Shown piece by piece: positions 29,362 to 39,807 of a DNA stretch of 64,000 bases (position 1 is the stretch's first letter; every line of letters begins with the position of its first letter). Under the pieces are notes generated by a model that searched no databases, was not told the origin of the DNA, and saw nothing but the letters and a program-made list of their open reading frames with translations. A program made the position numbers and the translations under genes. Where the stretch lies: contig WOYE01000002.1 in assembly GCA_009740415.1 (NCBI GenBank), forward strand, positions 186,001-250,000. The letters are read 5' to 3'. This DNA is from Planococcaceae bacterium Storch 2/2-2 (GTDB lineage Bacteria; Bacillota; Bacilli; Bacillales_A; Planococcaceae).

Positions 29362-29669
29362 AACGTTGGACACAACAGGACTTTGAACGTTCACGCGAGG
29401 AAGACACGGTTTCTGCATTTTACTTACATGCAGCGATGTGTGGGACGTGTCAAGTCGCTTCTAAAATGTTAACGGTCGTCGAACAGCTCGTTCCGGACGT
29501 GCCGATCGGGGAGACCGACCTCAATTATGAGGAGCAAATCGCAGTCGATTACGAAGTAGAAAGCGTTCCGTGTCTTCTCATCCAAAAAAATGGGGACATC
29601 GTGAAAAAGATTTACGCGTTTCAATCGGTTCCGTATTTACTCGAGCAGTTACGCGACCCGTCCGCCTGA
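29358..29669 (+). CDS. yusE: Thioredoxin-like protein YusE
   Basis: This 104-residue thioredoxin-like protein has CGTC (Cys28, Cys31) in AAMCGTCQVA and the cis-Pro segment VESVPCLLIQKNG. ATG 29358 overlaps the yusF stop and lies seven bases after AAGAAGG; TTG 29352 is an unlikely alternative. Synteny matches B. subtilis yusE. It probably keeps a specific protein thiol reduced; the partner is unknown. Confidence 0.84.
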   Translation: MKRWTQQDFERSREEDTVSAFYLHAAMCGTCQVASKMLTVVEQLVPDVPIGETDLNYEEQIAVDYEVESVPCLLIQKNGDIVKKIYAFQSVPYLLEQLRDPSA

Positions 29670-29745
29670 AAAAAACAGTGTTTTTTCATGACCGACAATG
29701 ATACAATGAACGTACAGTTTGTGTAGAAAAGAGGTCGGTTGTTTC

Positions 29746-30930
29746 GTGAAAAAAATTAGTTTGATTTGGCGAATTATTATCGCAATCGTCCTTGCAGTAG
29801 CGCTCGGAATGGCATTTCCAGCGATGCATGAAGGGTTCGGAAAAGGGTTCGGACGCGTATTCGTAACGTTCAACGATATTTTTAGTGAATATTTGAACTT
29901 CATCGTTCCGTTGATCATTATCGGATTTATCGCTCCGAGTATTTCGAAGCTCGGTCAAGGATCAGGAAAGTTGCTCGGCGTAGCGACAGCGGTCGCTTAC
30001 GTTTCGACGATTTTAGCAGGAATTTTCGCATTTATCGTCGCATCGAATTTACTTCCTACAATTATTCATCCGTCGGCAAAAGATTCGATCGGTGAAGGAG
30101 CGCGCGCGGCGCTCGACGTATTACTCGAAGTGGAAATTCCACCGATTATGAACATTATGACTGCATTGCTCATGGCGTTCGTACTCGGCATTGGAATGGC
30201 AGCGACGAATAGTAACGTCATGAGTTCGATGTTCGATGAGTTGAAAAAAATCGTCGAAAAAGTCATTAACGTGACGATCATTCCACTTCTCCCGTTCCAT
30301 ATTTTCGGTATTTTTTATCACATGACGTATCAAGGGGAAGTAGCGAACGTATTGCAAGTGTTCGCAATCGTCTTCGTATTAATTATCGTATTGCATTGGA
30401 TCATGTTGACGATTCAATATTCAACAGCAGGTGCGATGAGCAAACGAAGCCCATTCGGTCTCATTAAGACGATGTTACCCGCTTATTTCACAGCGATCGG
30501 TACACAGTCTTCAGCCGCATCGATTCCGGTGACGTTGCAACAAGCTCGTCAAACGGGCGCATCGGACCGCATTACTGGATTTACGATTCCGTTGTTTTCA
30601 ACGATTCATTTATCAGGTAGTACGATTACGCTCGTCACATGTTCAATCGGTGTTCTATTAATGAATGGCTTACCGGTTACGCTCGGCATGTACCTTCCGT
30701 TCATTTTCACACTCGGTGTTGCGATGATCGCAGCTCCTGGTGTACCAGGTGGAGCAGTCGTCGCGGCGGCTGGCTTATTATCACAAATGCTCGGATTTGA
30801 CGAAACGATGGTTGCGCTCATGATCGCCTTATACATGGCGCAAGATAGTTTCGGTACAGCGACAAACGTAACAGGTGACGGCGCGTTAGCGATCATCGTC
30901 GACGAATTGTCGAAGCGCCAACGGGCGTAA
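29746..30930 (+). CDS. Dicarboxylate/amino acid:cation symporter (DAACS family)
   Basis: This protein of about 394 residues has eight or more hydrophobic segments and two re-entrant-loop signatures: TQSSAASIPVTLQQAR (serine-rich loop) and the late motif DSFGTATNVTGDGALA. These are typical of glutamate/dicarboxylate:Na+ or H+ symporters such as GltT and DctA. The substrate (glutamate, aspartate, C4-acids or cystine) cannot be fixed. The start is GTG 29746 after AGAGGTCGG. It stands alone with a strong terminator. Confidence 0.9.
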   Translation: MKKISLIWRIIIAIVLAVALGMAFPAMHEGFGKGFGRVFVTFNDIFSEYLNFIVPLIIIGFIAPSISKLGQGSGKLLGVATAVAYVSTILAGIFAFIVASNLLPTIIHPSAKDSIGEGARAALDVLLEVEIPPIMNIMTALLMAFVLGIGMAATNSNVMSSMFDELKKIVEKVINVTIIPLLPFHIFGIFYHMTYQGEVANVLQVFAIVFVLIIVLHWIMLTIQYSTAGAMSKRSPFGLIKTMLPAYFTAIGTQSSAASIPVTLQQARQTGASDRITGFTIPLFSTIHLSGSTITLVTCSIGVLLMNGLPVTLGMYLPFIFTLGVAMIAAPGVPGGAVVAAAGLLSQMLGFDETMVALMIALYMAQDSFGTATNVTGDGALAIIVDELSKRQRA

Positions 30931-30962
30931 GGCGAACGTTGAAAGTAGAACGTAACTAACTG

Positions 30963-31009
30963 AAAACCTAGCAGTCATTGACGTTGAGTGAATGACTGCT
31001 AGGTTTTTT
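30963..31009 (+). terminator. Intrinsic terminator after the symporter gene
   Basis: A perfect 17-bp stem (30963-30979 / 30991-31007) with an 11-base loop ends in TTTTTT. Confidence 0.9.
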
Positions 31010-31085
31010 CGTGCGCTCGTACATGCCGAGGAAAGTGATTCGTTCGCGGCACGACTAGTAGGCACGGCCGATAAGTGTTGATAAA

Positions 31086-31119
31086 AACTGATTATCAGTT
31101 AATTTCGATTAACTGATAA
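31086..31119. promoter_or_regulatory. Overlapping palindromes upstream of suf (candidate operator 1)
   Basis: AACTGATTATCAGTT (31086-31100) is a perfect 7-1-7 palindrome, a format used by Fur-family boxes. TTATCAGTTAAT (31092-31103) and ATTAACTGATAA (31108-31119) form a second perfect 12-bp inverted repeat around TTCG. The element is about 110 bases before the suf promoter. The regulator is unknown. Confidence 0.45.
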
Positions 31120-31196
31120 CGAAAATTCATAATCGAAAGTCCTAATACATGGTACATCAACGTTTCAAGCCTTTTTAACTGAATGAGAAAGAACGA

Positions 31197-31224
31197 TTCT
31201 CAATGATTTGCAACGCATTGAGAA
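31197..31224. promoter_or_regulatory. Inverted repeat over the suf -35 box (candidate operator 2)
   Basis: TTCTCAATG (31197-31205) and CATTGAGAA (31216-31224) form a perfect 9-bp inverted repeat with a 10-base spacer containing most of the -35 box. A further TGAGAA lies just upstream. This placement fits a repressor. Confidence 0.5.
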
Positions 31225-31236
31225 ATGCGCTAAGAT
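31208..31236 (+). promoter_or_regulatory. Promoter of the suf operon
   Basis: TTGCAA (31208-31213) and TAAGAT (31231-31236) are 17 bases apart, about 68 bases before sufC. The gap 31010-31303 otherwise contains no gene. Confidence 0.5.
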
Positions 31237-31303
31237 TAGAATGATACTAAAATGAGAAAAGATGACGAAGCGATTCGTCGTGATTATAAATGGGGGTAAA
31301 ATA

Positions 31304-32083
31304 ATGGCAACGTTAGAAATTAAAGACCTTCACGTAGGCATTGAAGGAAAAGAAATTTTAAAAGGTGTAAACTTAACGATTAATACGAATGAAATTCATG
31401 TCATCATGGGACCGAACGGAACAGGTAAATCAACACTCGCTTCGGCAATTATGGGACATCCAAAATATGAAGTACTTTCAGGTACAATTACGTTAGATGG
31501 CGAAGACGTACTCGCGATGGAAGTCGACGAACGAGCGAAAGCTGGACTATTTCTCGCGATGCAATATCCGAGTGAGATCGCAGGGGTAACGAACGCAGAC
31601 TTCTTACGTTCAGCAGTGAACGCACGCCGCGAAGAAGGCGACGAAATTTCATTGATGAAATTCATCCGTGAGATGGATCGCACGATGGCCTTTTTAGAAA
31701 TGGACGAAGATATGGCGACACGTTACTTGAACGAAGGATTTTCAGGTGGAGAGAAAAAACGTAACGAAATTTTACAAATGATGATGATCAAGCCGACATT
31801 CGGTATTTTAGACGAAATCGACTCAGGTCTTGACATCGACGCATTGAAAGTCGTTTCAAAAGGCATTAACAAAATGCGCGGAGAAGATTTCGGTGCATTG
31901 ATGATCACTCACTACCAACGTCTCCTCAACTATATCGAGCCCGATCACGTACACGTTATGATGCAAGGTCGCGTCGTAAAATCAGGTGGAGCAGAGCTTG
32001 CGAAGAAACTTGAAGAAAACGGATACGATTGGATCAAAGAAGAGCTCGGCATCGAAGACGTTACAGTCGGTGAAGAAGCTTAA
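31304..32083 (+). CDS. sufC: Fe-S cluster assembly ATPase SufC
   Basis: This 259-residue ABC-type ATPase has Walker [10 protein letters not shown], the unusual signature [10 protein letters not shown] and Walker [13 protein letters not shown] typical of SufC. It energises the SufBCD scaffold that builds Fe-S clusters. ATG 31304 is chosen after GGGGGT; the longer frame from 31262 has no ribosome binding site. It is first in the sufCDSUB operon, the standard Firmicutes order. Confidence 0.97.
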   Translation: MATLEIKDLHVGIEGKEILKGVNLTINTNEIHVIMGPNGTGKSTLASAIMGHPKYEVLSGTITLDGEDVLAMEVDERAKAGLFLAMQYPSEIAGVTNADFLRSAVNARREEGDEISLMKFIREMDRTMAFLEMDEDMATRYLNEGFSGGEKKRNEILQMMMIKPTFGILDEIDSGLDIDALKVVSKGINKMRGEDFGALMITHYQRLLNYIEPDHVHVMMQGRVVKSGGAELAKKLEENGYDWIKEELGIEDVTVGEEA

Positions 32084-32102
32084 GAAAGGGGACGAATTGA
32101 AC

Positions 32103-35064
<2,962 letters not shown>

Positions 35065-35082
35065 CGAACGGGGGAGTTAATG

Positions 35083-36480
35083 ATGGCAAAACAGATGCCG
35101 GATATTGGCGATTATAAATATGGGTTTCATGATAAAGACGTCTCGGTGTTCCGTTCAGAGCGTGGATTGACGCGCGAAATCGTTGAAGAAATTTCTTCAA
35201 TGAAAGAGGAACCACAATGGATGCTCGACTATCGTTTGAAGTCATTGGACATTTTCTACTCAAAGCCGATGCCACAATGGGGCGGTGACTTGAACTCGCT
35301 CGATTTCGACGAAATTACGTACTACGTAAAACCGTCGGAAGCAGCGGAACGTTCATGGGATGAGGTACCGGAAGAAATTAAAAATACGTTTGATAAACTC
35401 GGTATTCCAGAAGCGGAGCAGAAATATTTAGCAGGGGTTTCTGCACAGTACGAATCAGAAGTCGTTTACCACAATATGAAAGAAGATTTAGAAGATCTCG
35501 GAATCGTTTTCAAAGATACCGACTCAGCACTTCGTGAAAACGAAGACATTTTCAAAAAGTATTGGGGTACAGTCATTCCGAACACAGATAACAAATTCGC
35601 TGCGTTGAACTCAGCGGTTTGGTCAGGTGGTTCATTCATTTACGTACCGCCTGGTGTGAAAGTCGATACGCCGCTTCAAGCGTACTTCCGTATTAACTCA
35701 GAAAATATGGGACAGTTCGAACGTACGTTGATCATCGTTGATGAAGGCGCGAGCGTTCACTACGTAGAAGGATGTACAGCACCGGTTTATACGACGAACT
35801 CGTTGCACTCAGCGGTCGTTGAAATCGTCGTGAAAGAGAACGCGTACTGCCGTTACACGACGATCCAAAACTGGGCGAACAACGTGTACAACCTCGTAAC
35901 GAAACGTACGATGGTTGAAGCGAACGGTACGATGGAATGGATCGACGGAAACATCGGTTCAAAATTAACGATGAAATACCCAGCATGTATTTTAAAAGGT
36001 GAAGGGGCACGTGGATTGACGTTGTCCATTGCGATTGCTGGAGAAGGCCAACACCAAGATGCGGGTGCGAAAATGATTCACTTGGCACCGAATACGTCGT
36101 CGACGATCGTTTCAAAATCGATCGCACAGCACGGCGGAAAAGTGACGTATCGTGGAATCGTAGAGTTCGGACGCCGCGCAGAAGGTGCACGTGCGAACAT
36201 CGAATGTGACACGCTCATCATGGATGACAAGTCGACATCGGATACGATTCCGTACAACGAAATCAAAAACGACAACATTTCACTCGAGCACGAGGCGAAA
36301 GTGTCGAAAGTGTCGGAAGAACAGTTGTTCTATTTAATGAGCCGAGGCATTTCAGAGCTCGACGCGACTGAAATGATCGTCATGGGCTTCATCGAGCCAT
36401 TTACAAAAGAATTGCCGATGGAATATGCGGTTGAAATGAACCGTCTCATCCGTTTCGAAATGGAAGGGTCAATCGGTTAA
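35083..36480 (+). CDS. sufB: Fe-S cluster assembly scaffold SufB
   Basis: This 465-residue protein is highly conserved in SufB. It has [25 protein letters not shown] with a conserved cysteine, and the C-terminal [20 protein letters not shown]. It receives sulfur and iron in the SufBC2D complex. Two start codons are adjacent (ATGATG at 35080); either would follow GGGGGAG. It is the last suf gene and a terminator follows. Confidence 0.97.
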   Translation: MAKQMPDIGDYKYGFHDKDVSVFRSERGLTREIVEEISSMKEEPQWMLDYRLKSLDIFYSKPMPQWGGDLNSLDFDEITYYVKPSEAAERSWDEVPEEIKNTFDKLGIPEAEQKYLAGVSAQYESEVVYHNMKEDLEDLGIVFKDTDSALRENEDIFKKYWGTVIPNTDNKFAALNSAVWSGGSFIYVPPGVKVDTPLQAYFRINSENMGQFERTLIIVDEGASVHYVEGCTAPVYTTNSLHSAVVEIVVKENAYCRYTTIQNWANNVYNLVTKRTMVEANGTMEWIDGNIGSKLTMKYPACILKGEGARGLTLSIAIAGEGQHQDAGAKMIHLAPNTSSTIVSKSIAQHGGKVTYRGIVEFGRRAEGARANIECDTLIMDDKSTSDTIPYNEIKNDNISLEHEAKVSKVSEEQLFYLMSRGISELDATEMIVMGFIEPFTKELPMEYAVEMNRLIRFEMEGSIG

Positions 36481-36492
36481 TCGATCCATTGT

Positions 36493-36533
36493 ACACTCTC
36501 GTTTCAGCATATGCTGGAATGAGGGTGTTTTTT
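36493..36533 (+). terminator. Intrinsic terminator of the suf operon
   Basis: ACACTCTCGTTTCAGC pairs with GCTGGAATGAGGGTGT, including several G-T pairs, around a 4-base loop, then TTTTTT. Confidence 0.82.
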
Positions 36534-36667
36534 GTTGTTCCATAATTGAGGTTGAGGTTTCCGTTCAGTTCTTTCGGGTTTACAGGCTTGCTCGGGACTC
36601 GCTCGCTGCAACCATCCGCAAATTTTACTGACGCTTTAGAAAGTAGAACGAGCGCTCATATGGAGAG

Positions 36668-36709
36668 AAAAGAGAAATCTGTTGAAAAAGAAACAGGTTT
36701 CTCTTTTTT
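36668..36709 (+). terminator. Orphan terminator-like hairpin
   Basis: AAAGAGAAATCTGTT pairs with AACAGGTTTCTCTTT followed by TTTT. No gene is recognised between the suf terminator and this hairpin (36534-36667), so it may be a second suf terminator or end a short RNA. Confidence 0.65.
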
Positions 36710-36779
36710 CATTAATTTAATAAAAAGAAAAGTAATCGTATGTAGTTATTGTATAAATGATAGAAAAAAGGAGGGATTT

Positions 36780-36866
36780 ATGTATAAAAAATATAAAATA
36801 TTAAATTATACTACACTAGTAGTTTCAATGTCAATAGAAAAACTAGATTTTTTATATGTTTTATGA
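36780..36866 (+). CDS. Possible 28-residue peptide in an AT-rich patch
   Basis: An ATG at 36780 follows AAAAAAGGAGGGATTT, an excellent ribosome binding site, and opens a 28-codon frame with a basic start (MYKKYKIL) and a mixed hydrophobic remainder ending DFLYVL. The stop overlaps the extended -10 of the next promoter. The patch from about 36714 to 36900 is far richer in A+T than its surroundings. It could be a leader peptide, a small secreted or toxic peptide, or chance. I recognise no family. Confidence 0.4.
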   Translation: MYKKYKILNYTTLVVSMSIEKLDFLYVL

Positions 36867-36872
36867 TATAAT
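36844..36872 (+). promoter_or_regulatory. Extended -10 promoter before the Tudor-like gene
   Basis: TATAAT (36867-36872) is preceded by TG plus one base (36864-36866), a full extended -10. TAGATT (36844-36849) is a poor -35 at 17 bases. Confidence 0.55.
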
Positions 36873-36990
36873 AAAAAGTAGGAAGATTCATTACAAATGA
36901 GCGGAGTCGTGCCCATTTTCTTTTTGGAGAAATTGTGTACGATTTTTGTTTTCTCGTCAATGAAAACGAATATAAATGGAGAGTGAGCCA

Positions 36991-37839
36991 ATGAATTTAG
37001 TAGATGAGGCAGTTCAGCATAAAGTGTTTGGTGAAGGACAAGTCGTTGAGCAAAGTGATACGAGTATAACGGTTGCTTTTGATGATGAACATAAACGATT
37101 CGTTTACCCGGATTCTTTAAAAACGTTTCTTATCTTGAAGGATCGAGACCTCGCGGAACGATTAGGCGCGGCACTTTCTGAACGAAAAGAGCGAGAAGAA
37201 ATTTTAGAAGAACGTCGTGCAAAAGAGGAAGAACGTGAAGCGTTAGAGCGAGAGCGTCAAGCACGATTGAAAAGCAATAAAATTCACGAAAGTTCCCAAA
37301 TCGTCTTCTGGTTAGAAGAAGATGAAACAGAAGATGTATTAGAAAAGTGGGAAGCGTTCACAGGAACGGTTCAAAGCGGAAAAAGTGCGGGTGAACCGAA
37401 CCGGGCAGCGCGCTTGCGTCCGAACAGTGCTGCGGTGTTAACGGTACGCCACGAGGACGAGGAAGAGATCGATCGTCGCGTTATCGGCTTATACATGGTA
37501 CCGGATACGTTTTACGGCAATGAAACGAACGACGGAATCGTACCTGCTCACGAAACGTACCGTATTCCATTAACAGAAGAAGAAGCAGACTCGGTCTTTT
37601 TCTGGGATTATTACATGAACCGTCGCTACCCAGACCGTGCGACATGGAATTCAGGGGTATACCGTTACTTCGACAACGTATGGACGGCACAATTGTTGAA
37701 AGACGTGTATGCGTTAAAGACAGACGAAACAGAACGAGAACGAGTGAAACAATTTTATGACTATTTTTGCCGCGTGAACTTACTCGATCCGACTTCGATT
37801 CCGGAGCGAGAAGGAACGCGTACGAGAATGTCATCGTAA
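36991..37839 (+). CDS. Hypothetical protein with N-terminal Tudor-like domain
   Basis: The 282-residue product has three parts. Residues 1-45 (VFGEGQVVEQSDTSITVAFDDEHKRF) resemble the Tudor-like C-terminal domain of PcrA/UvrD helicases, which contacts RNA polymerase. A charged Glu/Arg-rich probable coiled coil spans about 55-95. The C-terminal 180 residues are not recognised and are rich in aromatic and acidic residues. ATG 36991 follows GGAGAGTG; an upstream ATG at 36976 is less well placed. It stands alone with its own promoter and terminator. Function unknown. Confidence 0.65.
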   Translation: MNLVDEAVQHKVFGEGQVVEQSDTSITVAFDDEHKRFVYPDSLKTFLILKDRDLAERLGAALSERKEREEILEERRAKEEEREALERERQARLKSNKIHESSQIVFWLEEDETEDVLEKWEAFTGTVQSGKSAGEPNRAARLRPNSAAVLTVRHEDEEEIDRRVIGLYMVPDTFYGNETNDGIVPAHETYRIPLTEEEADSVFFWDYYMNRRYPDRATWNSGVYRYFDNVWTAQLLKDVYALKTDETERERVKQFYDYFCRVNLLDPTSIPEREGTRTRMSS

Positions 37840-37866
37840 GAAACGATACGAAATGCATTATGAAGA

Positions 37867-37906
37867 AACGTGCGAAAGTAGCTTACGCTGCTCTCGCACG
37901 TTTTTT
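37867..37906 (+). terminator. Intrinsic terminator after the Tudor-like gene
   Basis: AACGTGCGA (37867-37875) pairs with TCGCACGTT (37894-37902), with further weak pairing inside, followed by TTTT. Beyond it, 37907-38190 holds no convincing gene; it is AT-rich with a repeated ATTTAACA. Confidence 0.8.
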
Positions 37907-38190
37907 GTGTGGCATTCATCTGACGATGACGAAGGAACGGTTAGATGATGTCATTCGAAAGGTAGCGATGGATGAACGTAGCACGTCTATACGAACGTTC
38001 AACGAATTGTCACTGTTGTTTGCAAAATGGTCACATGTTCTTCAATAAATGTCCTTAATGTTATATTTAACAAGTGAATAGAGTTCATTTTTATGGGTAA
38101 ATTTAACATGAAATGAGAGGAAAAGACGATATTATCGCTTTTTTTACGGTTTTCATACGATTCTGTCATTTTGAAACGTGAGCAATTCCA

Positions 38191-38219
38191 TTGTATCTAC
38201 TTTTTAAAAATAGTATTGT
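38191..38219 (+). promoter_or_regulatory. Possible promoter of aldehyde dehydrogenase 1
   Basis: TTGTAT (38191-38196) and TATTGT (38214-38219) are 17 bases apart, 37 bases before the start codon. Confidence 0.4.
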
Positions 38220-38255
38220 AAAGGTGCAGTTAAAAACTTTACGGAGGCGATTGTT

Positions 38256-39758
38256 TTGAATTTAGAACAATTAAAAGTAGAAACGGAACAACGACTAGAA
38301 TCATCTTATAAAATGTTCATCGGTGGCGAATGGACGGAAGGAACAGAAGGTCGTAAAATTACGAGTTACAACCCAAGTACAGGAGAAGCGCTCGCTGAGT
38401 TCGTCGACGCGACACATGCAGATGTCGACCACGCAGTAGAAGTAGCGACGAAAGCTCTCCAATCATGGCGTCAAACGAGCTTGGAAGAACGGAGCAAATA
38501 CTTGTTAGACGTAGCGGATGCGATTGAAGCGAAAGCTGACCACTTAGCGATGGTAGAAACGCTCGACAACGGAAAACCATTCCGTGAGTCACGTCATGCG
38601 GATATGAATCTTGTCATTGACCATTTCCGTTACTTCGCAGGAGTCATTCGTTCAGAAGAAGGAACAGCGCAACAATTAGATGGTGACAACTTAACGCTTA
38701 CTGTACGCGAGCCAATCGGTGTCGTCGGTCAAATTATTCCGTGGAACTTCCCATTATTGATGGCAGCATGGAAAATTGCACCAGCGATCGCAGCAGGTAA
38801 CACAGTGATCATTCACCCATCTTCAACGACGACATTAAGTTTATTAGAACTTGCGAAAGTATTTGGAGAAGTGCTCCCAGCAGGTGTCGTAAACGTCGTT
38901 ACAGGACGCGGTGCAGACTCAGGCGACTACATGCTTCACCACGAAGGCATTAGCAAGCTCGCATTCACTGGTTCAACAGAAGTCGGTTACACAGTCGCAC
39001 GTGCAGCAGCCGATCGTTTAATTCCAGCGACACTTGAACTCGGCGGTAAATCAGCGAACATCTTCTTTGAAGATGCGCCATGGGACCGTGCCATTGAAGG
39101 TGCACAACTCGGTATTTTATTCAACCAAGGTCAAGTATGTAGTGCGGGATCACGTTTATTCGTTCAAGAGACGATCTTCGACAAATTCGTTGCAGATTTA
39201 AAAGAAGCATTTGAGAATGTGAAAGTCGGTCTTCCTTGGGAAGAAGGCGTGCAAATGGGTGCGCAAATTAACGAACGTCAACTCGGCAAAATTTTAGAAT
39301 ACGTTGAAATCGGTAAAGAAGAAGGCGCAACGGTACTGACAGGTGGCGAACGTTTCACAGAAGGTCCACTTGCGAACGGTTCATTTATGAAACCGACGAT
39401 TTTAGTCGATGCGAATAATAACATGCGCGTCGCACAAGAAGAAATTTTCGGACCAGTTGCAACGATCATCCCATTCAAAGATGAAGACGATGTCGTCGCG
39501 ATGGCGAACGACTCAGAGTACGGACTCGGTGGCGGTGTTTGGTCAACGAACATTAACTCAGCACTCCGTGTCGCAAGCCGTGTCGAAACAGGACGTATGT
39601 GGGTGAACCAATATACGAACTTCTCGGCGGGGGCACCGTTCGGCGGCTACAAAAAATCAGGAATCGGTCGCGAAACGTATAAGAGCGTTCTCGATGCGTA
39701 TTCACAAACGAAAAACATCTTCATCAGTACGAAAGAAGAAAAAGACGGACTGTATTAA
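38256..39758 (+). CDS. NAD-dependent aldehyde dehydrogenase (AldA-like)
   Basis: This 500-residue enzyme has Glu261 in LELGGKSANIFF and Cys295 in NQGQVCSAGSR, the catalytic pair of aldehyde dehydrogenases. The cofactor-site segment usually reading IKPAE is IHPSS here, as in a sub-group of staphylococcal/bacillal AldA-type enzymes. The start is TTG 38256, eight bases after GGAGG. It lies upstream of a divergently arranged QHNDH locus, so it may oxidise aldehydes made from amines. The substrate is not identifiable. Confidence 0.88.
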   Translation: MNLEQLKVETEQRLESSYKMFIGGEWTEGTEGRKITSYNPSTGEALAEFVDATHADVDHAVEVATKALQSWRQTSLEERSKYLLDVADAIEAKADHLAMVETLDNGKPFRESRHADMNLVIDHFRYFAGVIRSEEGTAQQLDGDNLTLTVREPIGVVGQIIPWNFPLLMAAWKIAPAIAAGNTVIIHPSSTTTLSLLELAKVFGEVLPAGVVNVVTGRGADSGDYMLHHEGISKLAFTGSTEVGYTVARAAADRLIPATLELGGKSANIFFEDAPWDRAIEGAQLGILFNQGQVCSAGSRLFVQETIFDKFVADLKEAFENVKVGLPWEEGVQMGAQINERQLGKILEYVEIGKEEGATVLTGGERFTEGPLANGSFMKPTILVDANNNMRVAQEEIFGPVATIIPFKDEDDVVAMANDSEYGLGGGVWSTNINSALRVASRVETGRMWVNQYTNFSAGAPFGGYKKSGIGRETYKSVLDAYSQTKNIFISTKEEKDGLY

Positions 39759-39767
39759 TAACGAAGT

Positions 39768-39807
39768 AAAAAGACGAGTAGCGGTTATCCGCTCACTCGT
39801 CTTTTTT
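39768..39807. terminator. Bidirectional terminator
   Basis: A stem of about 17 bp (AAAAAGACGAGT plus AGCGG against CCGCT and ACTCGTCTTTTT) with a 4-base loop separates the dehydrogenase from the convergent sensor kinase gene, whose stop codon lies in it. Confidence 0.87.

Noticed and set aside
31086-31119. Calling the suf upstream palindrome a Fur box
   Set aside because: The 7-1-7 format fits the Fur family, but the sequence AACTGATTATCAGTT departs from the TGATAATNATTATCA consensus in the outer bases; kept only as a candidate operator.
36546-36779. Upstream extension of the 28-codon ORF to 106 codons
   Set aside because: The extension crosses a terminator hairpin and lacks a ribosome binding site; only the part from 36780 has good initiation signals.
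37767-38048. 93-residue frame overlapping the end of the Tudor-like gene
   Set aside because: It runs through the terminator at 37867-37906, has no ribosome binding site at its start and no recognisable motif.
38161-38190. Possible cre site TGAAACGTGAGCAA before aldehyde dehydrogenase 1
   Set aside because: The CG falls one base too early for the CcpA consensus.
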